A stretch of 64,000 nt of DNA from Anderseniella sp963759095 (GCA_963759095.1 CAVWYF010000032.1:119663-183662); one strand, 5' to 3'. Counted from the stretch's first letter, positions 17,624 to 27,219 are shown. Notes: a model not told the origin generated them from the sequence alone. Translations and numbers: made by a program.

Positions 17624-19173
17624 CAGGGTTCACCGGGGAACTGCCGCCAACCAGGTTCAACCTGACCCGATACTGCCTTGCTCAAAGTGCGAGGGAACGG
17701 GCTGACAAGACAGCCCTCACAATCGCTGACGGCACCGGCTATCAGACGCTGAGTTTTGCCGAGATTGAAGACATTGTACTTCGGCTGGCGTCTGCGTTCC
17801 GGCTGCTCGGATTTGAGCGCGGTGCCCGGATACTGATCCGAATGGGCAACAGCTTTGATTACGCGGCCGTATTCTTTGCCGCCAACGCTGCCGAGTTGGT
17901 GCCGATACCAGCCTCGTCAATGTTGTCGGTCGAAGAGATCTCGTTCATACTGTCAGACAGTCAGGCAGCCGCTATTGTCCACGACGGTTTGCTCGACCTG
18001 CCTGATTTACCGGTGGGCTGCAGGCTGATCACGCCGGCTGACATAGCAGCATTCAAGTCCGGGCAACGCGGCCAGTACGCTGATACCGCAGCCTCAACAC
18101 CAGCCTACATGGTGTACACCTCCGGCACCTCAGGTCGGCCCAAAGGTGTATTGCATGCACAACGCGCCGCATGGGGACGCCGCCCCATGTACCAGGGCTG
18201 GTATGGCATAACATCTGAAGACACCATCCTGCACACGGGCGCTTTTAACTGGACCTACACATTGGGCACTGCCCTGTTTGACCCCTGGGCCAATGGTGCA
18301 AGTTCAATCGTCTATACCGGGCCGCGCGACCGCTCCATCTGGCTCAAACTGATCGCCGACCACAACCCCACCATCATGGCTTCCGTCCCGGCGCTGTATC
18401 GTCAAATGCTCAGCGATGGTGGATTGTCACCTGAAACAATGGGCACTCTGCGCCACGGCCTGACGGCAGGAGAAGCAATGTTCCCCGGCCTGCAGAAAGA
18501 GTGGCTGGAGACCACCGGCATCGCGCTTTATGAAGCATTGGGCATGAGCGAAATCTCCACCTATATTTCCAGCTCGCCAAACGTGCCCACGAAGCCCGGC
18601 AGCCCCGGTAAACCGCAACCGGGCCGCAGCGTCTGCATTCTGCCGGTTTCCGGTGATGAAGAACCATTGCAGGCCGGTAAAACCGGGCTGATCGCCGTCC
18701 ACCGCTCCGATCCAGGCATGATGTTGCGCTACTGGAACCGTCCGGATGATGATCAGACCGTATATCGTGGCGACTGGTTCGTGGGCGGAGACCTCGGACA
18801 TTTCGACGACGACGGCTACATCTGGTACGAAGGCCGCAATGACGATGTAATGACATCTTTCGGCTATCGTATTTCGCCCCTGGAAATTGAAGTCGCCATC
18901 ATGCGCCACCCCGCCATTCAGCAGGCTGGTGTCACCGAGGTCGAGCTGAACCCGGGCATGAAGCTGGTCACCGCGTTTGTGGTCATGCGTGAACACGAAA
19001 CTTTGACGGCGGCTGAAGTGATCGATTTTGCATCAAACTCCCTGGCGCGCTACAAGGTACCAAAACAGGTCTTCTTTGTTGAGGCGTTGCCGCAATCCGG
19101 CAATGGCAAGATCATCAGAAAAAACCTGTCATCTTTGCTCAAGCAATCCAAGGATCACGCCAATGACGACTGA
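17620..19173 (+). CDS. AMP-dependent acyl-CoA synthetase (benzoate-CoA ligase-like)
   Basis: A 517-residue member of the ANL adenylating enzymes that activates a carboxylic acid to its acyl-CoA through an acyl-AMP. The ATP-binding loop 'MVYTSGTSGRPKGVLHAQRA' begins near residue 163, the adenine/acyl motif 'YEALGMSEISTYISSSPNVP' lies near 307, 'GDWFVGGDLGHFDDDGYIWY' near 385 and the catalytic Lys is in 'PQSGNGKIIRKNLS' near 495. Length and 'ALGMSEIS' resemble benzoate/acetate-type short-chain aryl ligases. Coupled to the upstream binding protein by a 4-bp overlap and overlapping the downstream FrnE-like gene by 11 bp. Substrate not determinable. Confidence 0.9.
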   Translation: MTGFTGELPPTRFNLTRYCLAQSARERADKTALTIADGTGYQTLSFAEIEDIVLRLASAFRLLGFERGARILIRMGNSFDYAAVFFAANAAELVPIPASSMLSVEEISFILSDSQAAAIVHDGLLDLPDLPVGCRLITPADIAAFKSGQRGQYADTAASTPAYMVYTSGTSGRPKGVLHAQRAAWGRRPMYQGWYGITSEDTILHTGAFNWTYTLGTALFDPWANGASSIVYTGPRDRSIWLKLIADHNPTIMASVPALYRQMLSDGGLSPETMGTLRHGLTAGEAMFPGLQKEWLETTGIALYEALGMSEISTYISSSPNVPTKPGSPGKPQPGRSVCILPVSGDEEPLQAGKTGLIAVHRSDPGMMLRYWNRPDDDQTVYRGDWFVGGDLGHFDDDGYIWYEGRNDDVMTSFGYRISPLEIEVAIMRHPAIQQAGVTEVELNPGMKLVTAFVVMREHETLTAAEVIDFASNSLARYKVPKQVFFVEALPQSGNGKIIRKNLSSLLKQSKDHANDD

Positions 19174-19837
19174 ACCCGCCGATGTAATCGAGATCGACGT
19201 GATCTCGGACGTAATGTGCCCGTGGTGCTACATTGGCAAGCGCCGTCTTGAAAAGGCACTCGCCATGGTTCCCGACGTACCGGTGGATATCCGTTGGCGC
19301 CCCTATCAACTGGATAACACCATTCCCGAAACGGGCATGGACCGGAAGGAATACCTGCGCAACAAGTTCGGCTCCGATGAGCAGGCTGCCCAGGTCTACG
19401 GGCCGGTACGTGCGGCCGGCAAGGACGAGGAAATTCCGTTCGAGTTTGACAAGATAACCATATCGCCAAATACGCTGAATGCACATCGCATCATTCGCTG
19501 GGCCATGGCCGAAGGCGTGCAGGACGCCGCTGTCGAGCGGCTGTTCCAGCTGTATTTCATCGAAGGAGCCAACCTGACCGACAAACAGGTGTTGGTTGAT
19601 GCTGCTGTTGAAGCAGGCCTTGAACGAGCTGTCGTCGAACGCCTGCTTGAAAGTGATGCGGATCTGGAAGAGACCAGGGCTGAAATATCCCAGGCACAGC
19701 AGATGGGCGTCACCGGCGTGCCGGCGTTCATCATCGGCAGCAGATACGCCGTCATGGGTGCCCGCGAGCCCGAAGCCATTGCGCAGGCCATTGTAGAAGT
19801 GGTCAAGGAACGCTCCGCTCCTGCAGGCAATGCATAG
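19163..19837 (+). CDS. DsbA-family oxidoreductase, FrnE-like
   Basis: A 224-residue cytoplasmic DsbA-fold protein of the FrnE / 2-hydroxychromene-2-carboxylate isomerase branch. It has the CPWC active site in 'VISDVMCPWCYIGKRRLEKA' (about residue 18), no signal peptide, 'ISPNTLNAHRIIRWAMAEG' and the cis-Pro loop 'GVTGVPAFIIGSRYAVMGA'. ATG 19163 is taken because homologues begin there; a much longer in-frame reading would lie inside the ligase gene. It overlaps the ligase by 11 bp, so it is the last gene of a three-gene operon. FrnE proteins serve in polyketide biosynthesis or oxidative-stress defence; which applies here is open. Confidence 0.9.
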   Translation: MTTEPADVIEIDVISDVMCPWCYIGKRRLEKALAMVPDVPVDIRWRPYQLDNTIPETGMDRKEYLRNKFGSDEQAAQVYGPVRAAGKDEEIPFEFDKITISPNTLNAHRIIRWAMAEGVQDAAVERLFQLYFIEGANLTDKQVLVDAAVEAGLERAVVERLLESDADLEETRAEISQAQQMGVTGVPAFIIGSRYAVMGAREPEAIAQAIVEVVKERSAPAGNA

Positions 19838-19847
19838 AACGTCCCAC

Positions 19848-20001
19848 TGTCATCCTCGGCCCTGTGCCGAGGATCCATAAACGGTTGTAACAGGCTGATG
19901 CGGATGGATCCTTGGGACAAGCCCAAGGATGACAATCGCCGAAAAATTCGGCCCTTAATATCTACCTCCAGTGTCATCCTCGGCCTTGTGCCGAGGATCC
20001 A
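19848..20001. repeat. Three REP-like 30-bp hairpin units
   Basis: Units at 19848-19877, 19905-19934 (inverted) and 19972-20001. Unit frame: TGTCATCCTCGGC then a 5-base loop then GCCGAGGATCCA. Units 1 and 3 differ at one position; unit 2 has the variant stem CCTTGGG/CCCAAGG in opposite orientation. They lie between the convergent frnE-like and mfd genes and can act as bidirectional transcription stops. Related hairpins flank the IS30 element. Confidence 0.8.
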
Positions 20002-20021
20002 GGCACCGCGGCGGCGGACAG

Positions 20022-23000
20022 TTAGCTTTCCGGTTGCGCCAGTTTCACCAGTGTCTGCATCAACTGGCGTGTACCGGCCAGTCTGTCGGCAGGTGTCTCC
20101 CAGGTCCTTATGATCACCAGTTTCATGTCAGGCCGTATCTTGGCGCGGCTGCCCTGGTCATTGATCCATTGAACCAACGCTTCTGGATTGGGGAACTTGC
20201 CGTCCCTGAATGTGAACACGGCGCCTTTGGGTCCTGCGTCAATGTTGGAGACATTGGCCGTGCGGCACAAAAGCTTGACCGACACGATATCGATCAAATG
20301 CTCAACCTCTTCCGGCAGGCGGCCGAACCTGTCCTGAAGTTCTGCCGCAAACCCATCCAGTTCGTCCTGTGTCGGTAAATCCGCCATCCGCCTGTAGACA
20401 CCGAGGCGAACCTGCAGATCAGGGATAAAACTCTCGGGCAGCAGGACGGAAGTTCCGACATTGATCTGCGGAGACCACTGGCCGTCGGCCTCAATATCAA
20501 GCTCGCCGGATCGCAAGGACGCAACTGCTTCCTCCAGCATGTGCTGGTACAATTCGAAACCGACCTCCTTGATGTGGCCGGACTGCTCTTCACCCAGCAG
20601 GTTGCCGCCGCCGCGAATATCCAGATCGTGACTGGCCAGGGTAAAGCCTGCCCCCAGCGAGTCGAGGGACTGCAGGACTTTAAGGCGTTTCTCCGCAGGC
20701 GCGGTGAGTGTCTTGTTCGCGGGAACGGTAAACAGCGCATAGGCGCGTTGCTTGGAGCGCCCCACCCTGCCCCTGATCTGATAAAGCTGCGCCAGACCAA
20801 ACATGTCGGCCCGGTGCACGATCAAGGTGTTGGCCGTCGGTATGTCGAGACCGGATTCAATAATAGTCGTGGCCAGCAGTACGTCATATTTCCGGTCATA
20901 GAACCCGGTCATGATGTCATCCAGCTCGGTGGGCGCCATGCGGCCGTTTGCGATCGCGAACTTGACCTCAGGCACTTGCGCCTTGAGGAAGTCGGCAACC
21001 ACGGACAGGTCGGAAATGCGCGGCACCACATAGAAGCTCTGGCCGCCACGATACAATTCACGCAGCAGGGTTTCACGAATAATGACCGGATCAAACGGCG
21101 AAATGTATGTCCTGACCGCAAGCCGGTCCAGCGGCGGTGTTGTAATCAGGGAAAGCTCGCGCACCCCGGACAATGCAAGCTGCAGGGTCCGCGGAATTGG
21201 CGTGGCGGTCAGCGTGAGCACATGCACGTCCGCACGCATTTCCTTCAGCTTTTCCTTGTGCTTGACGCCAAAGTGCTGCTCTTCATCAATAATCAGCAGA
21301 CCGAGATCGCGGAATTTGACATCCTCCGCCAACAGGGCGTGGGTCCCGATCATGATGTCAACTGTGCCGTCTGTAATCCCCTTCTTGGCTTCATTGACAT
21401 CCTTGCGGGCCACCAACCGGGAAGCTTGGGCAATTCTGACCGGCAACCCCTTGAACCGTTCCACAAATGTTGCGTAGTGCTGGCGCGCCAGCAAGGTTGT
21501 CGGCACCACTACCGCGACCTGCTTGCCGGCCATGACCGCAATGAAGGCTGAGCGCAGCGCCACTTCCGTCTTGCCAAATCCGACATCACCGCAAATCAAC
21601 CGGTCCATCGGGCGGCCACGCGCCAGGTCGGAAACGACCGCGTCTATGGCAGTCAATTGATCTTCGGTTTCTTCATAGGGGAACAGGGACGCGAACTCGT
21701 CGTAAATACCGTCCGGCAAACTCAGGACCTCGCCATCGCGCAGTTCGCGTTGGGCGGCTGTCTTGATCAACTGGCTGGCGATTTCCCGGACACGCTCTTT
21801 AAGGCGTGCCTTGCGCGCCTGCCACGCCACGCCGCCCAGTTTATCAAGATTGGCGCCGGCATCGTCCGACCCGTAACGCGATAACAGCTCAATATTTTCC
21901 ACCGGCAGGAACAGCCGGTCACCGCCGTGATATTGCAGGAACAGGCAGTCATGGGGCGCACCCTGAACGTCGATTACCTTCAGGCCTTCGAAGCGGCCAA
22001 TACCGTGGTCCACATGGACGACAAGGTCTCCGGCATTGAGCGATGCCAGTTCCGAGATGAAATCGCTGGCTTTACGTTGGCGTTTGCCACGACGCACCAG
22101 CCGGTCGCCAAGAATATCCTGTTCCGCGACAACTGCCAGATCATCGGTTTCAAAACCGGTTTCCAGCCCAAGCACGACAACGGAAACCATGTCCCTTGAG
22201 CGTTTGAGCGCTTCCGGACCATCTTTCGCCGGCACCACAAGACCAAGATCATGATCCTTCAGGATACCTAACAACCGGTCACGCGACCCTTCGGTCCAGG
22301 CCGCCAGCAGCACCCGCTTGCCGGATTTCCGTTGTGCGCGGACATGGTCAACCACTGCGTCATAGACATTGCCGCCTGCTTCGGCGCGTTCAGCAGCAAA
22401 ACTGCGGCCCTGGCGTCCCTGGGCTGAAATCACCCGCAGGGTTGACGTGTCCGGCGCTTCAAACGGCGTCAGTGCTATCACCGGGTATTGTGCGGCAAGA
22501 TCGGACCATGCCTCACCGGCAAGGAACATTTTCTCAGGCGGTAACGGCTTGTAGACAGGCGCGCCAAATGTATCCTTGTTGAGGGCTTCTATGCGGGCCT
22601 GGTAGTATTCATCAATCTGGGTATTTCGGGCTGCGATCGATTCATCAGCCAGATGATCCATGGTCAGAACGCAGTTGCCCGCATAATCCAGCACGGTTTC
22701 CAGTTTTTCATAAAACAGCGCCAGCCAGTGTTCCACGCCCTGATAGCGCCTGCCGGCAGACACGGCTTCATAGACAGCATCATTCATGCCGGTGCCGGAG
22801 AACTGCGCCGTATAGGAGGTGCGAAACTGCGCAATGGTGTCGGCGTTTAACAAGACTTCGCTAGCCGCATCCAGTTTCAGGCCGTGCAACTGACCTGTTG
22901 TGCGTTGCGACTGGGCGTCAAAACTGCGGATGGATTCCAGTGTGTCGCCGAAGAAATCAAGTCTCACCGGCTCCTCGCTACCAGGAGGAAAAACATCGAT

Positions 23001-23516
23001 GATCCCGCCTCTGATGGCAAAGTCACCCGGATCGACGACCGTGCCGGTACGGGAAAACCCGTTGATCGCCAGGTATTCCTGCAACTCGTTCGTATCTACC
23101 CGGTTGCCCGGCTGTGCCTCGAAACTGGCAGACCTGATGATGTCACGGGGCGGCACCTTCTGAACAATGGCATTCGCGGTCGTCAGAAGAACTGCAGGCT
23201 TGTCGATCTTGCCTGCGGCCAGTTGGGTCAGCGCGCTCATGCGCCGGGCCAGAATGTCGGCAACCGGCGATACCCGGTCATAGGGCAGACAGTCCCAGGC
23301 CGGGAACTTGATAATGTTTACATCAGGCGCAAAGAAGGAAATCGCCTCACCGATCATGGAGGCCCGCTGGTCATCACGTGCCACATGCACCACAAGCCGG
23401 TCTCCAGCCAACCGCGCGATTTCACCTGCAACCTTGCCGTCGATCCCTTCCGGCGTTCCAGATACAATCACCTTGCCGGGAGATGCTATGGCACTTTTGA
23501 GTTCGACGGATTTCAT
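20022..23516 (-). CDS. mfd: Transcription-repair coupling factor Mfd
   Basis: A 1164-residue Mfd, which displaces RNA polymerase stalled at DNA lesions and recruits UvrA. Order: UvrB-homology modules (1-330, 'SGTPEGIDGKVAGEIARLAG', 'VAPDVNIIKFPAWDCLPYDR'-like region), RNA-polymerase interaction domain ('GDLVVHVDHGIGRFEGLKVI', about 490-520), RecG-like translocase with Walker A 'GDVGFGKTEVALRSAF' near 640 and DEEQ box 'LLIIDEEQHFGVKHKEKL' near 735, TRG motif region 'GRVGRSKQRAYALFTVP', and a C-terminal UvrA-masking domain. Length is normal. The start overlaps the sdhE stop by 4 bp. No anomaly seen. Confidence 0.97.
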   Translation of the reverse strand: MKSVELKSAIASPGKVIVSGTPEGIDGKVAGEIARLAGDRLVVHVARDDQRASMIGEAISFFAPDVNIIKFPAWDCLPYDRVSPVADILARRMSALTQLAAGKIDKPAVLLTTANAIVQKVPPRDIIRSASFEAQPGNRVDTNELQEYLAINGFSRTGTVVDPGDFAIRGGIIDVFPPGSEEPVRLDFFGDTLESIRSFDAQSQRTTGQLHGLKLDAASEVLLNADTIAQFRTSYTAQFSGTGMNDAVYEAVSAGRRYQGVEHWLALFYEKLETVLDYAGNCVLTMDHLADESIAARNTQIDEYYQARIEALNKDTFGAPVYKPLPPEKMFLAGEAWSDLAAQYPVIALTPFEAPDTSTLRVISAQGRQGRSFAAERAEAGGNVYDAVVDHVRAQRKSGKRVLLAAWTEGSRDRLLGILKDHDLGLVVPAKDGPEALKRSRDMVSVVVLGLETGFETDDLAVVAEQDILGDRLVRRGKRQRKASDFISELASLNAGDLVVHVDHGIGRFEGLKVIDVQGAPHDCLFLQYHGGDRLFLPVENIELLSRYGSDDAGANLDKLGGVAWQARKARLKERVREIASQLIKTAAQRELRDGEVLSLPDGIYDEFASLFPYEETEDQLTAIDAVVSDLARGRPMDRLICGDVGFGKTEVALRSAFIAVMAGKQVAVVVPTTLLARQHYATFVERFKGLPVRIAQASRLVARKDVNEAKKGITDGTVDIMIGTHALLAEDVKFRDLGLLIIDEEQHFGVKHKEKLKEMRADVHVLTLTATPIPRTLQLALSGVRELSLITTPPLDRLAVRTYISPFDPVIIRETLLRELYRGGQSFYVVPRISDLSVVADFLKAQVPEVKFAIANGRMAPTELDDIMTGFYDRKYDVLLATTIIESGLDIPTANTLIVHRADMFGLAQLYQIRGRVGRSKQRAYALFTVPANKTLTAPAEKRLKVLQSLDSLGAGFTLASHDLDIRGGGNLLGEEQSGHIKEVGFELYQHMLEEAVASLRSGELDIEADGQWSPQINVGTSVLLPESFIPDLQVRLGVYRRMADLPTQDELDGFAAELQDRFGRLPEEVEHLIDIVSVKLLCRTANVSNIDAGPKGAVFTFRDGKFPNPEALVQWINDQGSRAKIRPDMKLVIIRTWETPADRLAGTRQLMQTLVKLAQPES

Positions 23517-23797
23517 TCGGGGTTTCCAAAAAACGTTTCGTCAAACCGGGAAGCAAGCATTTCCTGCAACAATGCGGATTGCTGGTCGCCCGGCACCGGC
23601 TGCGCCCCGGTCAGCCACGCCAGCAGATCCTGGTCCGGGATTTCAATAATGCGCTCCAGTTCCTGCAACTCAGCTTCGTCAGAGTTCGCAATCCTGGCCT
23701 GCACAAACGTACCCACAACAATGTCCATCTCCTTGATACCGCGATGGCAAGCCCGCCAGATAATGCGCTTGCGCCGGTTTTCGTCAGTTACAGTCAC
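23513..23797 (-). CDS. sdhE: FAD assembly factor SdhE (DUF339)
   Basis: A 94-residue SdhE/SDHAF2 homologue that helps attach FAD covalently to succinate dehydrogenase and fumarate reductase. The RGxxE signature is 'WRACHRGIKEMDIVVGTFV', followed by acidic 'DSDEAELQELERIIEIPDQD'-type helices and 'LLAWLTGAQPVP'. GTG at 23797 ('VTVTDENRRKRIIW') is chosen over a long upstream extension that has no family similarity; the Shine-Dalgarno is weak. Stop overlaps the mfd start by 4 bp; sdhE next to mfd and recG is the usual alphaproteobacterial order. Confidence 0.88.
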   Translation of the reverse strand: MTVTDENRRKRIIWRACHRGIKEMDIVVGTFVQARIANSDEAELQELERIIEIPDQDLLAWLTGAQPVPGDQQSALLQEMLASRFDETFFGNPE

Positions 23798-23927
23798 AGC
23801 TTGTGTCCGATGGAAATGGAATGAACGGTATGTACAGGTTGGAAATATTGTGCCCGGCGGTTTATGAAAGAACCGCACATGAAACGCAACCGGGCAAGAC
23901 GACTGTCCTGACAATTCAACCGAATAA

Positions 23928-24198
23928 CTAGGGTCAGGACTCGTTGATCTCATGCAATTCCGTTTGAAAGAAAACATTCGAATGAGGGTGAAAAAGCGCA
24001 GCGCAAGGCTTTGTGCCTTGTCGAGCATTTTTCGCCTTCAGGCGGGTGTTTTCTTTCAAACTCGAAGGGCGGGGTCTATTTTGCCCCTGACATCGTTGCA
24101 AGGTCTTGAAAACCGGACGGTTACCTGCGACCTTTCGCCTTGTCAGTGGCAAAATATCCTCCCGCAGAATGGATGAGATCAACGAGTCCTGACCCTAG
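23928..24198. mobile_element. MITE-like element with perfect 26-bp inverted termini
   Basis: The 26 bp at 23928-23953 (CTAGGGTCAGGACTCG...) are the exact reverse complement of 24173-24198 (...CGAGTCCTGACCCTAG). If CTAG is taken as a 4-bp target duplication, the element has 22-bp termini starting GGTCAGGACTCG. That would fit IS5-type YTAR targets. The interior codes for nothing visible but holds a second perfect 15-bp inverted repeat, GTTTGAAAGAAAACA at 23962-23976 against 24047-24061, and a smaller CAAGGC/GCCTTG hairpin between its arms. Total 271 bp, no transposase. It lies between divergent sdhE and recG and ends 6 bp before the recG ATG. Confidence 0.8.
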
Positions 24199-24204
24199 GC
24201 AACC

Positions 24205-26331
24205 ATGCGACCGGAAATCCTGAACAGGTATTTTGCTTCTGCCAGCGCACTGAAAGGCATCGGTGCAAAGGTTGAAAAGACTCTGGCCGGATTGGTACGT
24301 CCCCAAAGCGGCGAACCGGGTTCCGCCGACTTGCCTGCCCGGCTGGTCGATCTGTTGTTTCACTTGCCGGTCGGCGTAATTGATCGGCGAAATCGCCCCA
24401 CCATCAACAATCTGCCGCAAAGCGGCATCATCACCATCGAAGCGCAGATAGGACGCCACAAGGCACCGCCGCGCCACAACAAACGGGTGCCTTACCGTGT
24501 TGAAGTATTTGATGAGACCGGTTCACTGCCTTTGGTGTTTTTCCATTCGCACGGCCCCTATCTCGAGCGAACTCTGCCGGAAGGCGAGACCCGGTTCATC
24601 TCGGGCAAGATTGAATGGTATGACGGCACACCGCAGATTGTTCATCCCGACCATATACTGACGGCTGAGCAGTTTTCAGAAATGCCGTTGCTTGAACCCG
24701 TTTACCCGCTCACTGCAGGTGTATCAGGCAAGATCCTCGGCAAGGCAATCCGGCAGACACTGGGTGACGTTCCGCAGTTGCCGGAGTGGCAGGATGCAGC
24801 ATGGATAGCAGCCTGCAAGCTGCCTGAGTTTCAGGCCGCTCTGGAAACCCTGCACAATCCGGAAGATACAACCGACCTGGAACCGGACAGCCCGGCACGG
24901 CAACGTCTTGCCTATGACGAGCTTCTGGCAAACCAGTTGGCATTGTCACTGGTGCGCCGTCACATGAAGCGTGCATCCGGCAGGACATTAAATGGTGACG
25001 GCGAGGCACGGCAAAACATCATCGACGCGCTGCCATTCTCGCTCACCATCAGCCAGGAACACGCTGTTTCAGAAATCCTTGCCGACATGGCGTCACCGGA
25101 TCGCATGCTGCGGCTGCTGCAGGGAGACGTTGGCGCGGGCAAGACAATTGTCGGGCTGCTGGCCATGGCCACCGCCGCCGAAGCCGGCACCCAGTCAGCC
25201 CTGATGGTGCCAACCGACATTCTGGCCCGGCAGCATATCGGCGGTATTGAACCCCTGGCCCAGGCAGCCGGCCTGAGGGCGGCGGTTTTGACTGGCCGGG
25301 AAAAAGGCTCGATACGCCAGCAATTGCTCGACGATCTCGCATCCGGCGACATCGACATCCTGATCGGTACACACGCCTTGTTTCAGGAAGGCGTCAGTTT
25401 TGCCGATCTCGGCCTCGTCATCATTGACGAACAACACCGTTTCGGCGTGCATCAGCGGCTTGCTTTGCAGTCGAAATCGAAACGCCCAAGCGACCTGTTG
25501 GTCATGACCGCCACCCCTATTCCGCGCACGCTGGCGCTGACCGCATACGGTGACATGGACATAACCCGATTAATCGGCAAGCCCGCCGGTCGCAAGCCGA
25601 TTGATACACGGGTGATGCCTCTGCACAAACTCGACCAGATTGTAGACGGACTGGCACGGGCCGTTTCCCAGGGCAAGCGGGCGTACTGGGTATGTCCGCT
25701 GGTTGAGGAAAGTGACTTTATCGACAAGACCGCCGCCGAAGCTCGCTTCGCCAGCTTGCAAGCCCGCTTTGGTGACCAGGTCGGCCTGGTACATGGTCGC
25801 ATGAAAGGTGCCGAAAAGGACGCCGTGATGGCCCGCTTCAAGGCCGGTGAATTGTCTGTTCTTGTGTCCACCACCGTGATCGAAGTCGGCGTCGATGTGC
25901 CCGAAGCCTCAATCATGATCATAGAGAATGCCGAGCGTTTCGGCCTGGCCCAACTGCATCAGCTTCGCGGCCGTGTCGGGCGCGGCTCGGATGCATCAAG
26001 TTGTGTATTGATCTACGACGGTGTGCTTGGTGAAACCGCCGCTGCGCGCCTGAAAACCATGCGCGAAACCGAAGACGGTTTCATCATTGCCGAAGAAGAC
26101 CTGAAGCTGCGCGGCTCTGGTGAAGTTCTCGGAACCAGGCAATCAGGTGTCGCAAGTTTCAGGCTGGCTGATCTTGGTCAGCATGGCGAGTTGTTGCAGG
26201 CTGCGCGCGACGACGCAAAGCTAATCTTGGAAACCGACCCGCACCTGACCGGTAAGAGGTCAGAAGCCTTGCGCATCCTTTTGTATCTGTTTGAACGCGA
26301 TGATGCCATTCGGCTGCTGTCAGCCGGCTGA
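24205..26331 (+). CDS. recG: ATP-dependent DNA helicase RecG
   Basis: A 708-residue RecG, which remodels stalled forks and branch-migrates Holliday junctions. N-terminal wedge/OB region (about 60-150, 'ITIEAQIGRHKAPPRHNKRV'), Walker A 'LLQGDVGAGKTIVGLLAM' near 305, DEQH box 'LVIIDEQHRFGVHQR' near 405, 'TATPIPRTLALTAYGD' and motif VI 'LHQLRGRVGRGSDASSCVLI' near 585. Length is as expected. ATG 24205 has no clear Shine-Dalgarno; the MITE-like element ends 6 bp upstream and thus provides the whole leader, so expression may depend on that element. Convergent with the DUF502 gene, 21 bp apart. Confidence 0.96.
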   Translation: MRPEILNRYFASASALKGIGAKVEKTLAGLVRPQSGEPGSADLPARLVDLLFHLPVGVIDRRNRPTINNLPQSGIITIEAQIGRHKAPPRHNKRVPYRVEVFDETGSLPLVFFHSHGPYLERTLPEGETRFISGKIEWYDGTPQIVHPDHILTAEQFSEMPLLEPVYPLTAGVSGKILGKAIRQTLGDVPQLPEWQDAAWIAACKLPEFQAALETLHNPEDTTDLEPDSPARQRLAYDELLANQLALSLVRRHMKRASGRTLNGDGEARQNIIDALPFSLTISQEHAVSEILADMASPDRMLRLLQGDVGAGKTIVGLLAMATAAEAGTQSALMVPTDILARQHIGGIEPLAQAAGLRAAVLTGREKGSIRQQLLDDLASGDIDILIGTHALFQEGVSFADLGLVIIDEQHRFGVHQRLALQSKSKRPSDLLVMTATPIPRTLALTAYGDMDITRLIGKPAGRKPIDTRVMPLHKLDQIVDGLARAVSQGKRAYWVCPLVEESDFIDKTAAEARFASLQARFGDQVGLVHGRMKGAEKDAVMARFKAGELSVLVSTTVIEVGVDVPEASIMIIENAERFGLAQLHQLRGRVGRGSDASSCVLIYDGVLGETAAARLKTMRETEDGFIIAEEDLKLRGSGEVLGTRQSGVASFRLADLGQHGELLQAARDDAKLILETDPHLTGKRSEALRILLYLFERDDAIRLLSAG

Positions 26332-26352
26332 TCTGGAGCGAGATGAGGTTAA

Positions 26353-27105
26353 TCAGCGTTTTTTGGCTGGTTTTTTAGCGACCGGTCTCTTGCGGTTTGA
26401 AGAGGATTTTTGTCCCGGATTCAACACTTTCTCCGGATGAGCTATCAGCATTGACAAGGTATCGTCCTCATCTGCCACGGATACATTTGCTTCACGCATT
26501 TGCTTCGGTGTGACCAGACCTGCAGAGATCACCAGCTTGGCAGCCTCTTCAACCGTCAAATCCAGGATAGTGACCTGGTCTTTCTCGACAAAGAACAGGA
26601 ATCCCGAAGTCGGGTTCGGCGTTGTCGGCATGAAGGCGGAGTAGTAGGTTATGCCCGGCTCAAGACCGATTTCGCCGGAATCAAGTTCGCGCGCAATGAA
26701 ACAAACGACATTGACGCCCTTGCGCGGGTATCCGATGAAACCAACCGAGGAAAAATTGCTGGCATTGGATGAAAGGGCAGTCTCGAATATCTGCTTAACC
26801 GCCTTGTAGACAGATCGGATGATCGGCATCCGGTCGAGTGTCCGCTCGCCAAAATTCAACAGTGTCCTGCCGACAAGGTTTGCCGCCAGCGCGCCAATGA
26901 GGGTGATTCCCACCAGTGCGAACACCAGCCCGACCCCGGGTACGGTAAACGGCAGATAGGAATCCGGATTGTAGACTGACGGAATGTACGGTTTCAGCAG
27001 GCTGTCAAACAGCGAAACGAACCACCACACCAGCCAGATCGTAATTGCAATCGGTGCTGCAACGACCACGCCGGTTAGAAAATATGTTCTCAACTTGCCA
27101 AGCAT
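26353..27105 (-). CDS. DUF502 domain-containing membrane protein
   Basis: A 250-residue inner membrane protein of the DUF502 family. Two N-terminal membrane segments ('YFLTGVVVAAPIAITIWLVW', and 'GVGLVFALVGITLIGALAAN' near 57-77), then 'RMPIIRSVYKAVKQIFETAL', a family signature, and a soluble beta-rich domain containing 'MPTTPNPTSGFLFFVEKDQV'. The C-terminus is an unusually basic tail ('SSSNRKRPVAKKPAKKR') that may bind nucleic acid or membrane. Function unknown; homologues are conserved next to recG in alphaproteobacteria, as here. Confidence 0.9.
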   Translation of the reverse strand: MLGKLRTYFLTGVVVAAPIAITIWLVWWFVSLFDSLLKPYIPSVYNPDSYLPFTVPGVGLVFALVGITLIGALAANLVGRTLLNFGERTLDRMPIIRSVYKAVKQIFETALSSNASNFSSVGFIGYPRKGVNVVCFIARELDSGEIGLEPGITYYSAFMPTTPNPTSGFLFFVEKDQVTILDLTVEEAAKLVISAGLVTPKQMREANVSVADEDDTLSMLIAHPEKVLNPGQKSSSNRKRPVAKKPAKKR

Positions 27106-27219
27106 CTGTTACGGAAAAACCCCCGAACTTCAAAAAACGATCCATGCACAAATCTGTCACTGCGCTGCCATAGCATGCTCTCAGCGTGACTGCTACAACC
27201 CTGTTGAAAAACATCAACA

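Noticed and set aside
19848..20001. CRISPR array
   Set aside because: The three units are palindromic, alternate in orientation and have uneven spacers; they are REP-like hairpins.
20541..21551. Long open frame on the plus strand opposite mfd (and another at 22884-23867)
   Set aside because: Antisense to a well conserved gene, no domain, no ribosome-binding site; expected by chance in GC-rich coding DNA.
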